64,000 nt of DNA from Bacillota bacterium (GTDB lineage: Bacteria > Bacillota > Clostridia > Ch29): NCBI GenBank assembly GCA_013540605.1, contig JABVCK010000028.1, positions 62,001 to 126,000 on the forward strand, read 5' to 3'. The translations under genes and the position numbers were made by a program. The notes under the pieces are model-generated. The model was not told the origin of the DNA, did not search any database, and saw only the letters and a list, made by a program, of their open reading frames with translations. Below, piece after piece: positions 46,435-56,005 of this stretch. The first letter of the stretch is position 1, and the number at the start of each line of letters is the position of its first letter.

Positions 46435-47556
46435 ATGGATAAGCCTCTCTCCAAGCTCTACCTTTTCAACCTTGATAACCTGCTCCTCGTAATCAAGCAT
46501 TTGTATTCTGATACCGGCTGCCCCGCTAAGAACCAGCAAGGTATCATAAGATCTCTTGTCTTAATGCTTGATTGTGATGAACATTCTATCACAAAATGGG
46601 CTCCAAAGGTAGCTTCTGACAGATTGCTTTGTGCCGCGTGCGGGTTTGAGTTCGGAAAAGCTCCTTCTTACTCTTCATACTACGATTTTATCAATCGCAT
46701 CTGGCTTGCATCTCACAAACAGCATGTAAAGAAAAAACTCAAACCCAAATCCTTTTACGCCAAACCACGCAAGAAGTTAAAAGCGGGTCAAAAACTGCCA
46801 CCCAAACATGCCGGGGTAATAACCAAACTGGCGTCTCTGGCGTATCGGGGCAAACTCCGGGAGGAAAGACCGGAAAAAATCTTTCAGGAGTTCCTCGCTC
46901 GCTGCATCGTTGATCAGTCTGCTCAAATGGGTATCCTGGGTAACATCAATAGGTTTTCCATCGCGATGGATGGATCCTGCTACAATTCTGGTGCTAGCCA
47001 CACAGGGGTTAAAATCTGCGACTGCCAAAGCAAAGGAATTTACAAATGCCAGTGTCCCAGACGTTATTCCGACCCCGATGCTACTTGGGGTTGGGATAGC
47101 TATCATGAGGAATATTTCTATGGAGATACACTATTCAGTGTTACAGCCTCTGATAGTCCCTATGATCTTCCCATCTATTTGAGGATTGCTCAGGCACCCA
47201 GGCACGATAGTATCTTGACTATATTTGCCTTGAATGAGGTCCGCAAGCTCTACCCGGATATCACCTTTAAAAATTTCCTTGCCGATGGTGCCATGGACAA
47301 CTATCCTACCTATCGGTTATTCCACCAGTGGGACATGATTCCTTTTATCCCTCTGGATTCTAATGCCCGGGTGGACTACTCAAAGCCGCATCCAGGTATC
47401 CTGTGCTTTGATAACGCGGGTAAGTGCAGAAGCTCAAAGCAGAGATTTGCCAGGGCTACTTTTGCGGCCGTTAATATCCACCTAGACGCCTGGGTAAAGC
47501 ATACTGGCTTCAGCATAATAGATTTACTTGATCAAAATTCCGGTATTGCTGCTTAA
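46435..47556 (+). pseudogene. DDE transposase of an uncertain IS family, internally shortened
   Basis: The 373-residue frame starts at ATG 46435 behind AGGGTGG. It has a basic N-terminal part, then a RNase H-like core (INRFSIAMDGSCYNSG with the first Asp, ITFKNFLADGAMDNYPTYRL with the second) and ends RARATFAAVNIHLDAWVKH-like (RFARATFAAVNIHLDAW). Related proteins carry a cysteine-rich section and the last catalytic acid between the LCFDN and RSSKQRF segments; here these lie almost adjacent, suggesting a deletion of about 100 residues near 47430. Flanks 46162-46434 and 47557-47855 should hold the IS ends; I could not define them. Confidence 0.6.
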
Positions 47557-47855
47557 TATGTAATCAGTTAATCTCTCACAAACCTGCGTCCCGGGACATA
47601 GGCTTGTTTCGCCATGCTCATTTTTTGCCTCTCCAGTAACACAACTCATAAGTTTTCAAGGTACAGTGCCTGAATGGGCTCGAAAATGCCGGTCGATTGG
47701 CTGCTTCCTGCTAAAACTGAGCTGGAATGCCTAATTACCAATTACTTTTCGAGATCATTCTCTTATGTGTTCAATTAAAATTCAAACATGTAACAAATGT
47801 GTTTTTATTTATGCTTAATCGTTTTATAGGGGAATATTCTGATGCAAAGAATAAT

Positions 47856-49262
47856 TCAACGTCGCAATATAGAGATGAAATCACTAACATTATTAATTTG
47901 CTCAATATTAAATATTTGCTTTATAATTTCTTCTCTCTTTTCGTCAGTGAAATAACTATCTGTACAATAAGTAAACTTTCTTATCAACTCATCATGAGAA
48001 ACTGGGTTTTCAACCTCTCCCTTGGGCAGATTAATTCTTTTGTATAATTTACGGCCATCATTTAAATTAATATAAACTTCAGCCCCCTTTGTTTTGGGAT
48101 ATGAACTTTCCAAATTTGGATCAGATTCTATCCTTACTTTATCAGTTAGAGCACGTATAGATGGACTATATAAACAATCTGGCTCTAACTCCTTTAATCC
48201 AAACTTTCTTTTTACCAGTGCGGCGCACGCGCAATATGCTATGCTGAATTTTGCTTCTTCAGGGGTTTCAGGTTTGAATATCTCTCCGGCAAAGCTTATT
48301 GCTGTAGGATATGTCTTTATCAATATATCATTAATATCCGAATGGCTAAAATTATTTTCAGTAAGCAAGTCGAGGACTGCATCTACTGGTGAATGTGTAT
48401 GTCTGCAAGAAGGATAAAGTTTTATATAGCAATCATTAATATGAAATGCTGCATTTAAATCTTTGAACATTAAGTCATAATCGCATTCATCTGACATGGT
48501 TTTGGCAAAACCCTTTGTTCCTTCAATGATAGTTTTAGGGCCCTGTACTCCATCTTTAGCCAAAAGCGCTGACAGGACACCAGCTTGGGCGGATTTACCC
48601 GGGTGTAATACCTTTGCCATTTGACCATCTACAGTAACCTCAAGAAGTCCAGCTGCTTGTATACCGGCAAGGCCTAATGCGTTTGCAGTCTTTTCAGCGC
48701 TCAACCTAAATAGTTTAGCTGCTGCCGCAGCCGCTGCCAATGCTCCACAGGTGCCAGTCGTATGATATCCGCGCTTTAAATGAGATGGGTTTATAGAAGA
48801 AGCAACCCTAACAAATATGTCATATCCTGCTACAATCGAAGTTATTAGTTCCTTCCCACTGGACCCCAAATATTCTGCTGTGGCTAAGGCAGAAGAGACT
48901 ACAGTGACTCCCGGATGTCCTCTTGCAATTCTGTGGCCATCATCCAACTCAACCACATGACTTAATGCACCATTGCAAAGGGCTGCATTAATAACAGGCA
49001 CTTTGACTGCAGGGCCGATTATGGTTGCTTCTTCTGCGCCTCCGTTTTGTATTATCAATTCAGTAAGTTTCTCACTCAGCAAACTCCCTTTGTTGTAACC
49101 GGCTAACAGGGCGCCAATATAATCAAGGATGGCCTCTTTAGCCTTATCAGTCGCACTTTGGGGCAGCCTTTCAAATTCTAATTCATGTATGAAGTTTGCA
49201 AGCTTGATCGTTGCCCCATGCTTTAAATCCTTACCTTCTCTCGAGTTAATTCCGTGCCCCAT
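47856..49262 (-). CDS. MmgE/PrpD family protein (2-methylcitrate dehydratase-like)
   Basis: A 468-residue protein of the MmgE/PrpD fold: KEAILDYIGALLAGY, NGALSHVVELDDGHRIARGHPG, HTTGTCGALAAAAAAAKL and LYPSCRHTHSPVDAVL are the conserved segments. Members dehydrate 2-methylcitrate, or in clostridia iminodisuccinate and other substituted dicarboxylates (cis-aconitate decarboxylase is also related). Which substrate applies here is open. ATG 49262 has AGGGGGTGAAATA in front. It is next to malic enzyme and fumarase genes on the same strand. Confidence 0.9.
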   Translation of the reverse strand: MGHGINSREGKDLKHGATIKLANFIHELEFERLPQSATDKAKEAILDYIGALLAGYNKGSLLSEKLTELIIQNGGAEEATIIGPAVKVPVINAALCNGALSHVVELDDGHRIARGHPGVTVVSSALATAEYLGSSGKELITSIVAGYDIFVRVASSINPSHLKRGYHTTGTCGALAAAAAAAKLFRLSAEKTANALGLAGIQAAGLLEVTVDGQMAKVLHPGKSAQAGVLSALLAKDGVQGPKTIIEGTKGFAKTMSDECDYDLMFKDLNAAFHINDCYIKLYPSCRHTHSPVDAVLDLLTENNFSHSDINDILIKTYPTAISFAGEIFKPETPEEAKFSIAYCACAALVKRKFGLKELEPDCLYSPSIRALTDKVRIESDPNLESSYPKTKGAEVYINLNDGRKLYKRINLPKGEVENPVSHDELIRKFTYCTDSYFTDEKREEIIKQIFNIEQINNVSDFISILRR

Positions 49263-49379
49263 TATTTCACCCCCTGCATCTTAAAAAACATAGACTGTTG
49301 GAAAATTGTACCGATAAACTATATATAACACCCTTTGGGCTTGCTATAATGCGATCATATTTATATGCTTATCGATGGT

Positions 49380-50560
49380 TTATACCTTAACCCTGGCAAC
49401 CCCGCTTTCGATAGCCGCGCGGGCTACTGCTTGTGCCACAGCCGGCGCCACCCTTGGGTCAAAGGCTTTAGGGATGATATAATCTTCTGTAAGCTCGTTT
49501 TCGGGTATTATACCTGCCAACGCATAGGCCGCTGCCAATTTCATCGCTTCGTTTATGTCGGTAGCTCTTACATCAAGGGCTCCCCTGAAGACCCCCGGGA
49601 AAGCCAATACATTATTTATCTGGTTTGGATAGTCCGACCTTCCGGTTCCGACTATGCGAGCACCCGCTTCTTTAGCAAGATCCGGGTCTATTTCAGGCAC
49701 GGGATTTGCCATGGCAAGATGATGGCATCTTTATTCATGCTTTGAACCATCTCTTTAGTAACTATATTTGCCGACGACACTCCTATAAAAACATCGGCTC
49801 CAACCAATGCATCCGCTAAAAGGCCCTTTTTATTCTCCCTATTTGTAACCTGTGCCATCTCCTCTTTTGCCCAGTTCATGCCTTCTTTTCTGCCTCTGTA
49901 TATGATTCCGTTTCTGTCACAGAGAATTATGTCTTTTACGCCTGTCTCAAGCAGTATCTTGGTAATTGCTACGCCGGCTGCCCCTGCCCCGTTGATGGCG
50001 ATGACCACGTCCTTGAGCTCTTTACCCGTAAGCTTTAGGGCGTTTATCAAGGCACCGAGCACAATAATGGCAGTCCCATGCTGGTCATCGTGGAACACCG
50101 GAATGGACAGCCTTTCTTTCAGTTTTCTCTCAATCTCGAAACATGCCGGTGCGGCTATATCCTCCAAATTCACTCCGCCAAAGGTCGGCTCCATAAGGGT
50201 TACTATATCGACAATCTTATCTATGTCGGAAGTATTAAGACATATGGGAAAGGCATCAACCCCTGCAAAGCTTTTGAACAGTACCGCTTTACCCTCCATT
50301 ACAGGCAGCGAGGCTGGAGCGCCTATATTGCCAAGACCCAGAACCGCAGTGCCATCCGACACAACCGCTACCATATTGCCTTTAGAAGTATATTCGTAGA
50401 TCTTCTCAGGATCTTTATGAATCTCCTTGCAGGGCTCGGCCACCCCGGGAGTATAGGCCAGGCTTAAACTTTCCTTATCCTTTACCGGAACTTTGCTTTT
50501 TACCTCCAATTTGCCCTTGTTGTCGCGATGTAGTTTCAATGCATCTTCCCTTAATGACAT
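49380..50560 (-). pseudogene. NAD(P)-dependent malic enzyme, one-base frameshift
   Basis: Oxidatively decarboxylates malate to pyruvate. The 5' part (49.7-50.56 kb) holds SLAYTPGVAEPCKEI, FHDDQHGTAI and the nucleotide-binding INGAGAAGVAIT. After SMNKDAII the frame fails: ATCATCTTGCCATGG should read ATCATCTTTGCCATGG to continue as [15 protein letters not shown]. One T of TTT is missing (plus-strand position about 49716-49717). The remaining 110 residues to 49380 are intact and conserved, so the gene was whole very recently or the base is an assembly error. ATG 50560 follows GGAAGGAGAAATAGTC; the gene overlaps the fumarase beta region by spacing of 2 bp. Confidence 0.9.
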
Positions 50561-50562
50561 GA

Positions 50563-51126
50563 CTATTTCTCCTTCCCTTTTACTTTGTATTGTTCTTTGC
50601 CAATTTTATATAGATCGTTCCCTTGGCTATCAATTATTACAGTCACAGGAAAGTTCTCCACTCTCAATTTGTAAATTGCTTCGGGTCCCAGGTCACTAAA
50701 AGCCAAAATTTGCGCCTCTTTAATTGCTTCGGCAAGAAGAGCGCCGGCACCTCCGATTGCTGCAAAATATACGGATTTGTTCTTCACGATTGAATCAACT
50801 ACTTCCCTGCTGCGTATACCTTTACCTATCATGCCCTTAAGGCCTTTTTCCATTAATACGGGTGCATATGCATCCATTCTTCCGCTTGTAGTGGGACCTG
50901 CAGAACCAATTACTTTCCCGGGTTTGGCCGGACAGGGACCAACATAATAGATGGTTTGGCCCTGAAGCTCCAACGGAAGTTTTTCGCCCTTCTCCATCAT
51001 CTCGACCAACCTTTTGTGAGCAGCATCACGTCCGGTATATATAATGCCATTAAGCAGCACCCTATCCCCGGCTTTTAAATCCTTTACAGATTCATCTGTT
51101 AAAGGTGTACTAACTGTCTTGGTCAC
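50563..51126 (-). CDS. Class I fumarate hydratase/tartrate dehydratase beta subunit
   Basis: A 187-residue C-terminal-type subunit: AGDRVLLNGIIYTGRDAAHKR, VGPCPAKPGKVIGSAGPTTSGRMDAYAP and AAIGGAGALLAEAIK. Together with the alpha subunit it forms the iron-sulfur hydro-lyase that converts fumarate and malate. It lies 23 bp after the alpha gene and 2 bp before malic enzyme, so the three form an operon converting fumarate to pyruvate. Confidence 0.94.
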   Translation of the reverse strand: MTKTVSTPLTDESVKDLKAGDRVLLNGIIYTGRDAAHKRLVEMMEKGEKLPLELQGQTIYYVGPCPAKPGKVIGSAGPTTSGRMDAYAPVLMEKGLKGMIGKGIRSREVVDSIVKNKSVYFAAIGGAGALLAEAIKEAQILAFSDLGPEAIYKLRVENFPVTVIIDSQGNDLYKIGKEQYKVKGKEK

Positions 51127-51149
51127 TTTTGTGCACCTCCGGTCTATTG

Positions 51150-51995
51150 TTAAATAATTGCTTCCTTATGCCTTGCAGCATGGCACTGAATGTTAATGGC
51201 TACAGGCATACTGGCTATGTGGGCAGGGAATGTTTCGATATTAACGGCCAGGGCTGTTATCCTGCCGCCGAAGCCCTGAGGTCCTATCCCCAGATTGTTT
51301 ATCTCCTCAAGAAGTTCTTTCTCCAGTTTGGCTACTTCGGGATTTTGGTTATGCTCTCCGATAGTACGTAAAAGGGCTTTTTTGGCTATTAATGTGGTCA
51401 TCTCAATAGTGCCGCCAATACCTACTCCTACTATTATTGGCGGACAGGGGTTGGAGCCTGCCTTATCCACCGCGTCAACCACAAACTTCTTTATACCTTT
51501 GATCCCGTCGGAGGGCTTGAGCATGGCCAGGGCGCTCATGTTTTCGCTTCCGCCGCCCTTGGGCGCAACAATTATCTTAACCTTATCCCCAGGGACAATT
51601 GTAGTATGGATTATAGCCGGAGTATTGTCATTGGTATTCTTTCTTACCAGAAATGGATCGTCGACACTTGATTTGCGCAGGTATCCATTCTTGTAGCCCC
51701 GCCTTACGCCCTCATTGATGGCCTCATTAAGGTCTCCTCCTACAAGCCTTACATCCTGGCCCAATTCCAGAAATATAACAGCTAACCCGGTATCCTGGCA
51801 TATGGGAACCTGATCGCGTCCGGCAATTTCCGCATTCTTCAGGATATCCAGGAGAATTTCCTTGCCAAGTGGTGATTCTTCCATTTTAACCGCTTCTTCC
51901 AGTGCTCCCTTCACATCCGGTGGAAGATTATAATTTGCATCAATACATAGCTCTTCAATGGTTTTTGTGACAACATCTACGTTTATTTCTCTCAT
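51150..51995 (-). CDS. Class I fumarate hydratase/tartrate dehydratase alpha subunit
   Basis: A 281-residue iron-sulfur subunit: VPICQDTGLAVIFLELG with the first Fe-S Cys, RKSSVDDPFLVRKNTNDN, VAPKGGGSENMSALAML, SNPCPPIIVGVGIGG with the second Cys and NIQCHAARH with the third. Start at ATG 51995 behind AGGGAGAGC; the open frame extends upstream but has no better site. Alternative substrates (tartrate, 2,3-dimethylmalate) cannot be excluded. Confidence 0.94.
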   Translation of the reverse strand: MREINVDVVTKTIEELCIDANYNLPPDVKGALEEAVKMEESPLGKEILLDILKNAEIAGRDQVPICQDTGLAVIFLELGQDVRLVGGDLNEAINEGVRRGYKNGYLRKSSVDDPFLVRKNTNDNTPAIIHTTIVPGDKVKIIVAPKGGGSENMSALAMLKPSDGIKGIKKFVVDAVDKAGSNPCPPIIVGVGIGGTIEMTTLIAKKALLRTIGEHNQNPEVAKLEKELLEEINNLGIGPQGFGGRITALAVNIETFPAHIASMPVAINIQCHAARHKEAII

Positions 51996-52080
51996 CTGTT
52001 GCTCTCCCTTCAGACTTTGTATGGATAATAACTCTCCTGCGGGGAAGAGACTTCCCCACAGGAGACGGAATTTGGGTATT

Positions 52081-52992
52081 TTATTCGGGTACATGCATGT
52101 CTGCTTGCCCAGGTCCGCTCTGCACTGCTTCCGGATAATATCTCTTAACCATTTCTACGACTATAGAAGCTTGTCTTGCCATATCGATACCATTCTGCGC
52201 TGTGGTCAACTGTCCATGACCTGACACACAGGAGTTACCGGTCTTTAGGTATACAGGGGCAGCAACACGTACTATTTCCGGAGCTTCATAAACACGGATA
52301 AATCCGCCTGACCCTGGAGGATTGTCAGTATGAAGGTCCAATGGAACATCAACAGTTTGTCGTAATGCTGCCAGCATAGGAAGACTCAAATCTCTAACAG
52401 GATTTATTGAGTCAGCGCCAAGTCTTTCTAATAACTTAAAGCTTGCAGGATTTCCTTGTCCGTTATGTGCTGAGTTTTTAAACTTCATATTTGCGGGCAG
52501 TTCTCCGGCTTTTCTCATCTCATCCAGAACCCAAAGAAGACCTTCATCATAAACAAGCACTCCGCGGCAGCCAATTTCAGCAATACGCTTTACATCCTCT
52601 ATTGCTCTTACAACCTGCTCTTCTCCCCTTAATCTATAGGCAATTACTCTTCCCTGTTCACTCATACGGGTTGCACTGGTGTCATAAGCTGCCCTTGGAC
52701 CAACCGAAAGGTTAAGTGCAACACCGTAATGTTTGCAAATAGCAACATATTCTTTCAACTCTTCTAAGGTATGTCGGAATGCACCGTATGTCTCATCTAT
52801 ACGGTTAATAGTTACGCCGATCCTGTCAGCTTCTTCTAAAAGAGCTTTACATGCCAGTGCAGTGTTGACTGTTGGAACCTCAATGCGGAAATGAGCCCCA
52901 TCAGGGAATCTTTTATCAGATGTAGGCAAATCATATGCGTCACCAGCCGGCAAACCTAACTTTACTAAAAATTCTCTTGTCTTATCGAACAT
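52081..52992 (-). CDS. TIM-barrel protein, U32-peptidase-like
   Basis: A 303-residue protein that opens MFDKTREFLVKLGLPAGD; core segments are FRIEVPTVNTALACKALLEEA, VALNLSVGPRAAYDTSATR, EIGCRGVLVYDEGLLWVLDEM, MKFKNSAHNGQGNP, and DVPLDLHTDNPPGSGGFIRV. The repeating strand-helix layout suggests a TIM barrel, remotely like U32 peptidase N-domains, but I do not know an experimentally studied member. I choose ATG 52992 with GGGAGGTATCAGCAA before it. It leads the minus-strand catabolic run and has a sigma-54-type promoter 270 bp upstream. Confidence 0.7.
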   Translation of the reverse strand: MFDKTREFLVKLGLPAGDAYDLPTSDKRFPDGAHFRIEVPTVNTALACKALLEEADRIGVTINRIDETYGAFRHTLEELKEYVAICKHYGVALNLSVGPRAAYDTSATRMSEQGRVIAYRLRGEEQVVRAIEDVKRIAEIGCRGVLVYDEGLLWVLDEMRKAGELPANMKFKNSAHNGQGNPASFKLLERLGADSINPVRDLSLPMLAALRQTVDVPLDLHTDNPPGSGGFIRVYEAPEIVRVAAPVYLKTGNSCVSGHGQLTTAQNGIDMARQASIVVEMVKRYYPEAVQSGPGQADMHVPE

Positions 52993-53261
52993 TTGCTGAT
53001 ACCTCCCGAAAAAATTAGCTTTCTTTTTGGCCTGACCACAATAACAGTTGCAACACTTCCCTGGCACATGGCCAATCCAATGCTCTGCAGAGTTTGTAAC
53101 CAGGTATTTGATAACAACACCAAGCCGTTGCATACTATAGGACAAAGGATAAATTTGGCCAACTATCGGTAGAAAAACCCAATAGTCAAAACACGAGTTC
53201 AGATAAACATATACCGTTTCCGGAATTGGTATATTTGATTTAGCACTCGGTGATATATATT

Positions 53262-53277
53262 AGCAAAACACATGCCA
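53262..53277 (-). promoter_or_regulatory. Sigma-54 (-24/-12) promoter
   Basis: The minus strand reads TGGCATGTGTTTTGCT: GG and GC separated by exactly 10 bp, as in the TGGCAC-N5-TTGC consensus. It lies upstream of the TIM-barrel gene that leads the fumarase/malic enzyme genes. A PrpR-type activator is encoded 15 kb downstream. Confidence 0.7.
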
Positions 53278-53389
53278 ATAATAGCATCTTATCGACCTAA
53301 CAAAACAAATGGATTTGTTCCTTCTTCTATAATGCTTTAAAAGGTGCATTTTCAGTAAAAGAAAGGCTTGACAATTATTTAAATTAAAA

Positions 53390-53426
53390 TGCCTCAAAAA
53401 TGCTTGTCAAAAGCATTTTTGAGGCA
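53390..53426. repeat. Perfect 16-bp inverted repeat in the divergent region
   Basis: TGCCTCAAAAATGCTT and its exact complement flank GTCAA, about 113 bp upstream of the sigma-54 promoter and 260 bp before the GyrI-like gene. No gene ends here. It is a candidate activator binding site (PrpR-type activators bind far upstream) or a structured RNA. The rest of 52993-53687 shows no gene. Confidence 0.55.
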
Positions 53427-53687
53427 CGAAAACATTGTTTTGCTTTTCATATTGAAAATCTCATTAACCACATTTTCATTTTGAAATACAATTGTCTATT
53501 TGAATAAGGTTTTACCCTCACCCTCTCGAATAATATTGATAGCTGCCAGATTTAAGTATTTCATCTAATGATCTGGAAATATAAAAGCTTCTTAATATTT
53601 AAAATGAATCAACCCTACATAATTGTGCACAAAATGTCGGATAGATACATTCAATTTCTGCTATTATATTGGTGAGGAGGAAGTGAA

Positions 53688-54179
53688 ATGAAATATCGGA
53701 TTGTAGAAAAAGAGGCATTTCGCATAGTTGGTATCACGAAAAGGGTCCCCATAATTTTCCGTGGGGTTAATCCGGAGATTGCCTCTATGTGGGAAACTTT
53801 AAATGATGAGACGATAAATAAACTTAAGAAGCTTTCTAATGTCGAGCCTTTGGGGCTGCTTCAAACATCCACGAACTTTTCCGAAGGCCGAATGGAGGAA
53901 AAAGGGGAGCTTGACCATTATATAGGCGTGGCGACAACTAATGAGTGTCCGGATAACCTGGCACAGCTTGAAGTTCCTGCCTCAACATGGGCTGTATTCG
54001 AATCAGTCGGGCCATTTCCCGATACGCTGCAAAATATCTGGGGACGCATCTACTCCGAATGGTTTCCATCCTCAAACTATGAACAGACAAAAGGGCCGGA
54101 GATATTGTGGAATGAGCATAAAGACGTAACTTCACCAACTTTTAAAAGTGAAATATGGATACCGGTTTTGAAAAAGTAA
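53688..54179 (+). CDS. GyrI-like effector-binding domain protein
   Basis: A 163-residue protein made of a single SOUL/GyrI-like domain: [21 protein letters not shown], then [54 protein letters not shown] and EIWIPVLKK. In AraC/MerR regulators this domain binds small ligands; alone, it may bind a toxin or act as a ligand sink. No DNA-binding domain is present. ATG 53688 has GGTGAGGAGGAAGTGAA in front. Confidence 0.88.
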   Translation: MKYRIVEKEAFRIVGITKRVPIIFRGVNPEIASMWETLNDETINKLKKLSNVEPLGLLQTSTNFSEGRMEEKGELDHYIGVATTNECPDNLAQLEVPASTWAVFESVGPFPDTLQNIWGRIYSEWFPSSNYEQTKGPEILWNEHKDVTSPTFKSEIWIPVLKK

Positions 54180-54468
54180 TAATAATTAATTCCTAGTAAA
54201 TGACAAAGAGGTATTCACATCCTGCTTCAAGCATTATGATGCTCCCCATTGTCAAGACAATTTTTTTGCCGGGCTAAGTTAGGTCTCCTTTCTTTTATTT
54301 TAGATACTTACATCAATACACTCTGTTGGTGGATGTCAAGGGCGAGCGTATGCGAGTTCATCTTGGCCCTTGACATCCAATCCGCATACATCCTTTTGCT
54401 TTCCGGTCTGTTATGACAGACCGGCTGCCTTCCGACGAGGACGGGGTTTGGGGCAGAGCCCCAAGGTT

Positions 54469-55368
54469 TTATACAACTGCCGGAAGTTGCTGACAGCCTC
54501 CAAAATAGTATTCTGCCGGTGTTTTGTAGCCCAATGACTGATGTGGTCGCCTGTTGTTATAGTATTCAACATATTCCTGAGTTATTTGCCTTAGCTGATG
54601 CCCGGTTTCGTATTCTTCCAAATATAGCTTCTCCCATTTGTAAGACCTGAAGAACCTCTCTATCCTTTGATTGTCCAATGCTCTGCCTTTTCCGTCCATT
54701 GATATCTTGATATGCTTCTCCTTTAGCAGGTTTATGTAATCGTCACAAGTAAACTGACAGCCTTGATCACTGTTAATGATTTCAGGGGCCCCATACCTCT
54801 TTATTGCCTTCTTGATTGCTTGTATAACAAATGACCTCTCAAGCGTATTTGACAAGGCATAGCCAACAATATAACGGGAATACCAGTCTATGATAGCTAC
54901 CATATACATGAAACCTCTCTTCATCCGGCAATATGTTATATCCACAGACCATACCTGGTTCGGATGGTTAATATTCAAGTCTCTGAGAAGGTAGGGGTAT
55001 ACATATTTGCTGTGCAGCCGCTTGCTGAGGTTGGGACCAGGGCAAAACCCATGTATGCCCATCTCTCGCATATAGCGGCGGGTTCTCTTCCGGTTGATAA
55101 GAATCCCATAATCTCTGTTCAGTATCACCGTCATCCTACGATAGCCGTATTCCGGATGCGCTGTATACACCTCGTCAATGATACGCTTGATACGGTACTC
55201 TTCATCGCTTATCTGGACAGGCTTGTAATAAAGGCTTGACCGGTTAATGCTCAGGAGTTTTGCCTGCCTGCTGATACTAAGCCTTTTGTTATCCCTATCA
55301 ATCATTTTCATGCGGTCTTCACGGGAGTTAGATTCGGCCAGATTTTTTTTTAAGCCAGGTAACCTCAT
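54469..55368 (-). CDS. IS3-family transposase OrfB (DDE integrase)
   Basis: The 299-residue catalytic part: HTH_21 domain, then rve core with VWSVDITYCRMKRGFMYMVAIIDWYSR (first Asp), IINSDQGCQFTCDDYINLL (second Asp) and GRALDNQRIERFFRSYKWEKLY (Glu). It is normally made as an OrfAB fusion by -1 frameshifting at nine A residues (55343-55351), where LKKK of OrfA changes to LKKNLAES of OrfB. All catalytic residues are present. Confidence 0.93.
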   Translation of the reverse strand: MRLPGLKKNLAESNSREDRMKMIDRDNKRLSISRQAKLLSINRSSLYYKPVQISDEEYRIKRIIDEVYTAHPEYGYRRMTVILNRDYGILINRKRTRRYMREMGIHGFCPGPNLSKRLHSKYVYPYLLRDLNINHPNQVWSVDITYCRMKRGFMYMVAIIDWYSRYIVGYALSNTLERSFVIQAIKKAIKRYGAPEIINSDQGCQFTCDDYINLLKEKHIKISMDGKGRALDNQRIERFFRSYKWEKLYLEEYETGHQLRQITQEYVEYYNNRRPHQSLGYKTPAEYYFGGCQQLPAVV

Positions 55369-55621
55369 ATGAAAGTTGACCTATTTGCCTAAGCAGTTCG
55401 TCCTTCTCCTTTTCATACGACTGTCTGACCTTCTCTACTTCTTCAGCTTCCTTGCTGAATGCTCTTGCTGCATTGTTTAAGAATTCCGCCTTCCAGCGGC
55501 TTACCAAATTAGGGTGTACCTCATGCTCTACTGCAATTTCATTCAGCGTTTTTTCTTCCCTCAAGACCTCAATCACTATTTTCGCTTTTTCTTCCGGTGT
55601 GAAATGTCTTCTCTTTTCCAT
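55328..55621 (-). CDS. IS3-family transposase OrfA
   Basis: A 97-residue HTH protein (RRHFTPEEKAKIVIEVLREEKT, EIAVEHEVHPNLVSRWKAEFL) with a leucine zipper-like helix (EKVRQSYEKEKDELLRQIGQL). The end overlaps OrfB by 41 bp, with the slippery A9 run inside the overlap. Confidence 0.92.
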   Translation of the reverse strand: MEKRRHFTPEEKAKIVIEVLREEKTLNEIAVEHEVHPNLVSRWKAEFLNNAARAFSKEAEEVEKVRQSYEKEKDELLRQIGQLSYEVTWLKKKSGRI

Positions 55622-55717
55622 AGTCTCATTCTAACTTATTTTAGCCGTTTTGTCTGTCTTGTTTTTTGGTATCATTATACATACTGTGAAAAATTTTAGG
55701 AATGTATCGACATTCGA

Positions 55718-55743
55718 GGTAGTGTCAAGAATCCTGTGTTTTT
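55718..55743 (+). repeat. Solo IS256-type terminal repeat
   Basis: GGTAGTGTCAAGAAT (55718-55732) is identical to the inward-reading right end of the IS256 element at 59434-59448, but no transposase follows directly. The remainder of 55733-56005 has no gene except a short remnant ending KQKYNPDGLRRKGNAIA (about 55905-55993). Confidence 0.7.
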
Positions 55744-56005
55744 ACCTTTTACCACCTGGTTTTAGGGCAGATATGCCTCTTTTTTTTTGTATTTACGTAT
55801 AAATCGAACTTAGCAGTCGTTTACATATAGTCCCAATTCTACTATAATTAAAATAAGTTCGTTATTTACGAACAATCTTAACGCCGAAGGCCTATAGGAG
55901 GAAGATATCAAGAAGGTTGAAGAATGCATAGAACTGTTGAAGCAGAAGTATAACCCGGACGGTCTTAGAAGAAAGGGTAATGCCATAGCGTAGGGGGTAT
56001 TAACA

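Larger units (their letters stand above)
54250..55668 (-). mobile_element. IS3-family insertion sequence
   Basis: The two ends, read inward, are similar: TCAAGACA-N-GCCGGGCTAAGTTAG on the left (from 54250) and CAAGACA-N-ACGGCTAAAATAAGTTAG on the right (to 55668). They bracket orfA and orfB. The left noncoding part has three hairpins (54331-54378 with GGATGTCAAGGGC arms, 54406-54423, and 54438-54454 with TTGGGGC arms). The exact terminal base is uncertain. Confidence 0.7.

Noticed and set aside
47727-48047. 106-codon plus-strand frame overlapping the 3' end of the MmgE/PrpD gene
   Set aside because: It is hydrophobic but without ribosome binding site, and half of it is antisense to a conserved gene.
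52993-53145. Extended N-terminus of the TIM-barrel protein with CCNCYC cysteines
   Set aside because: The internal ATG at 52992 has GGGAGG at proper distance; the extension has no support.
55328-55368. Frameshift mutation between IS3 orfA and orfB
   Set aside because: The overlap with an A9 slippery run is the normal programmed -1 arrangement of IS3 elements.
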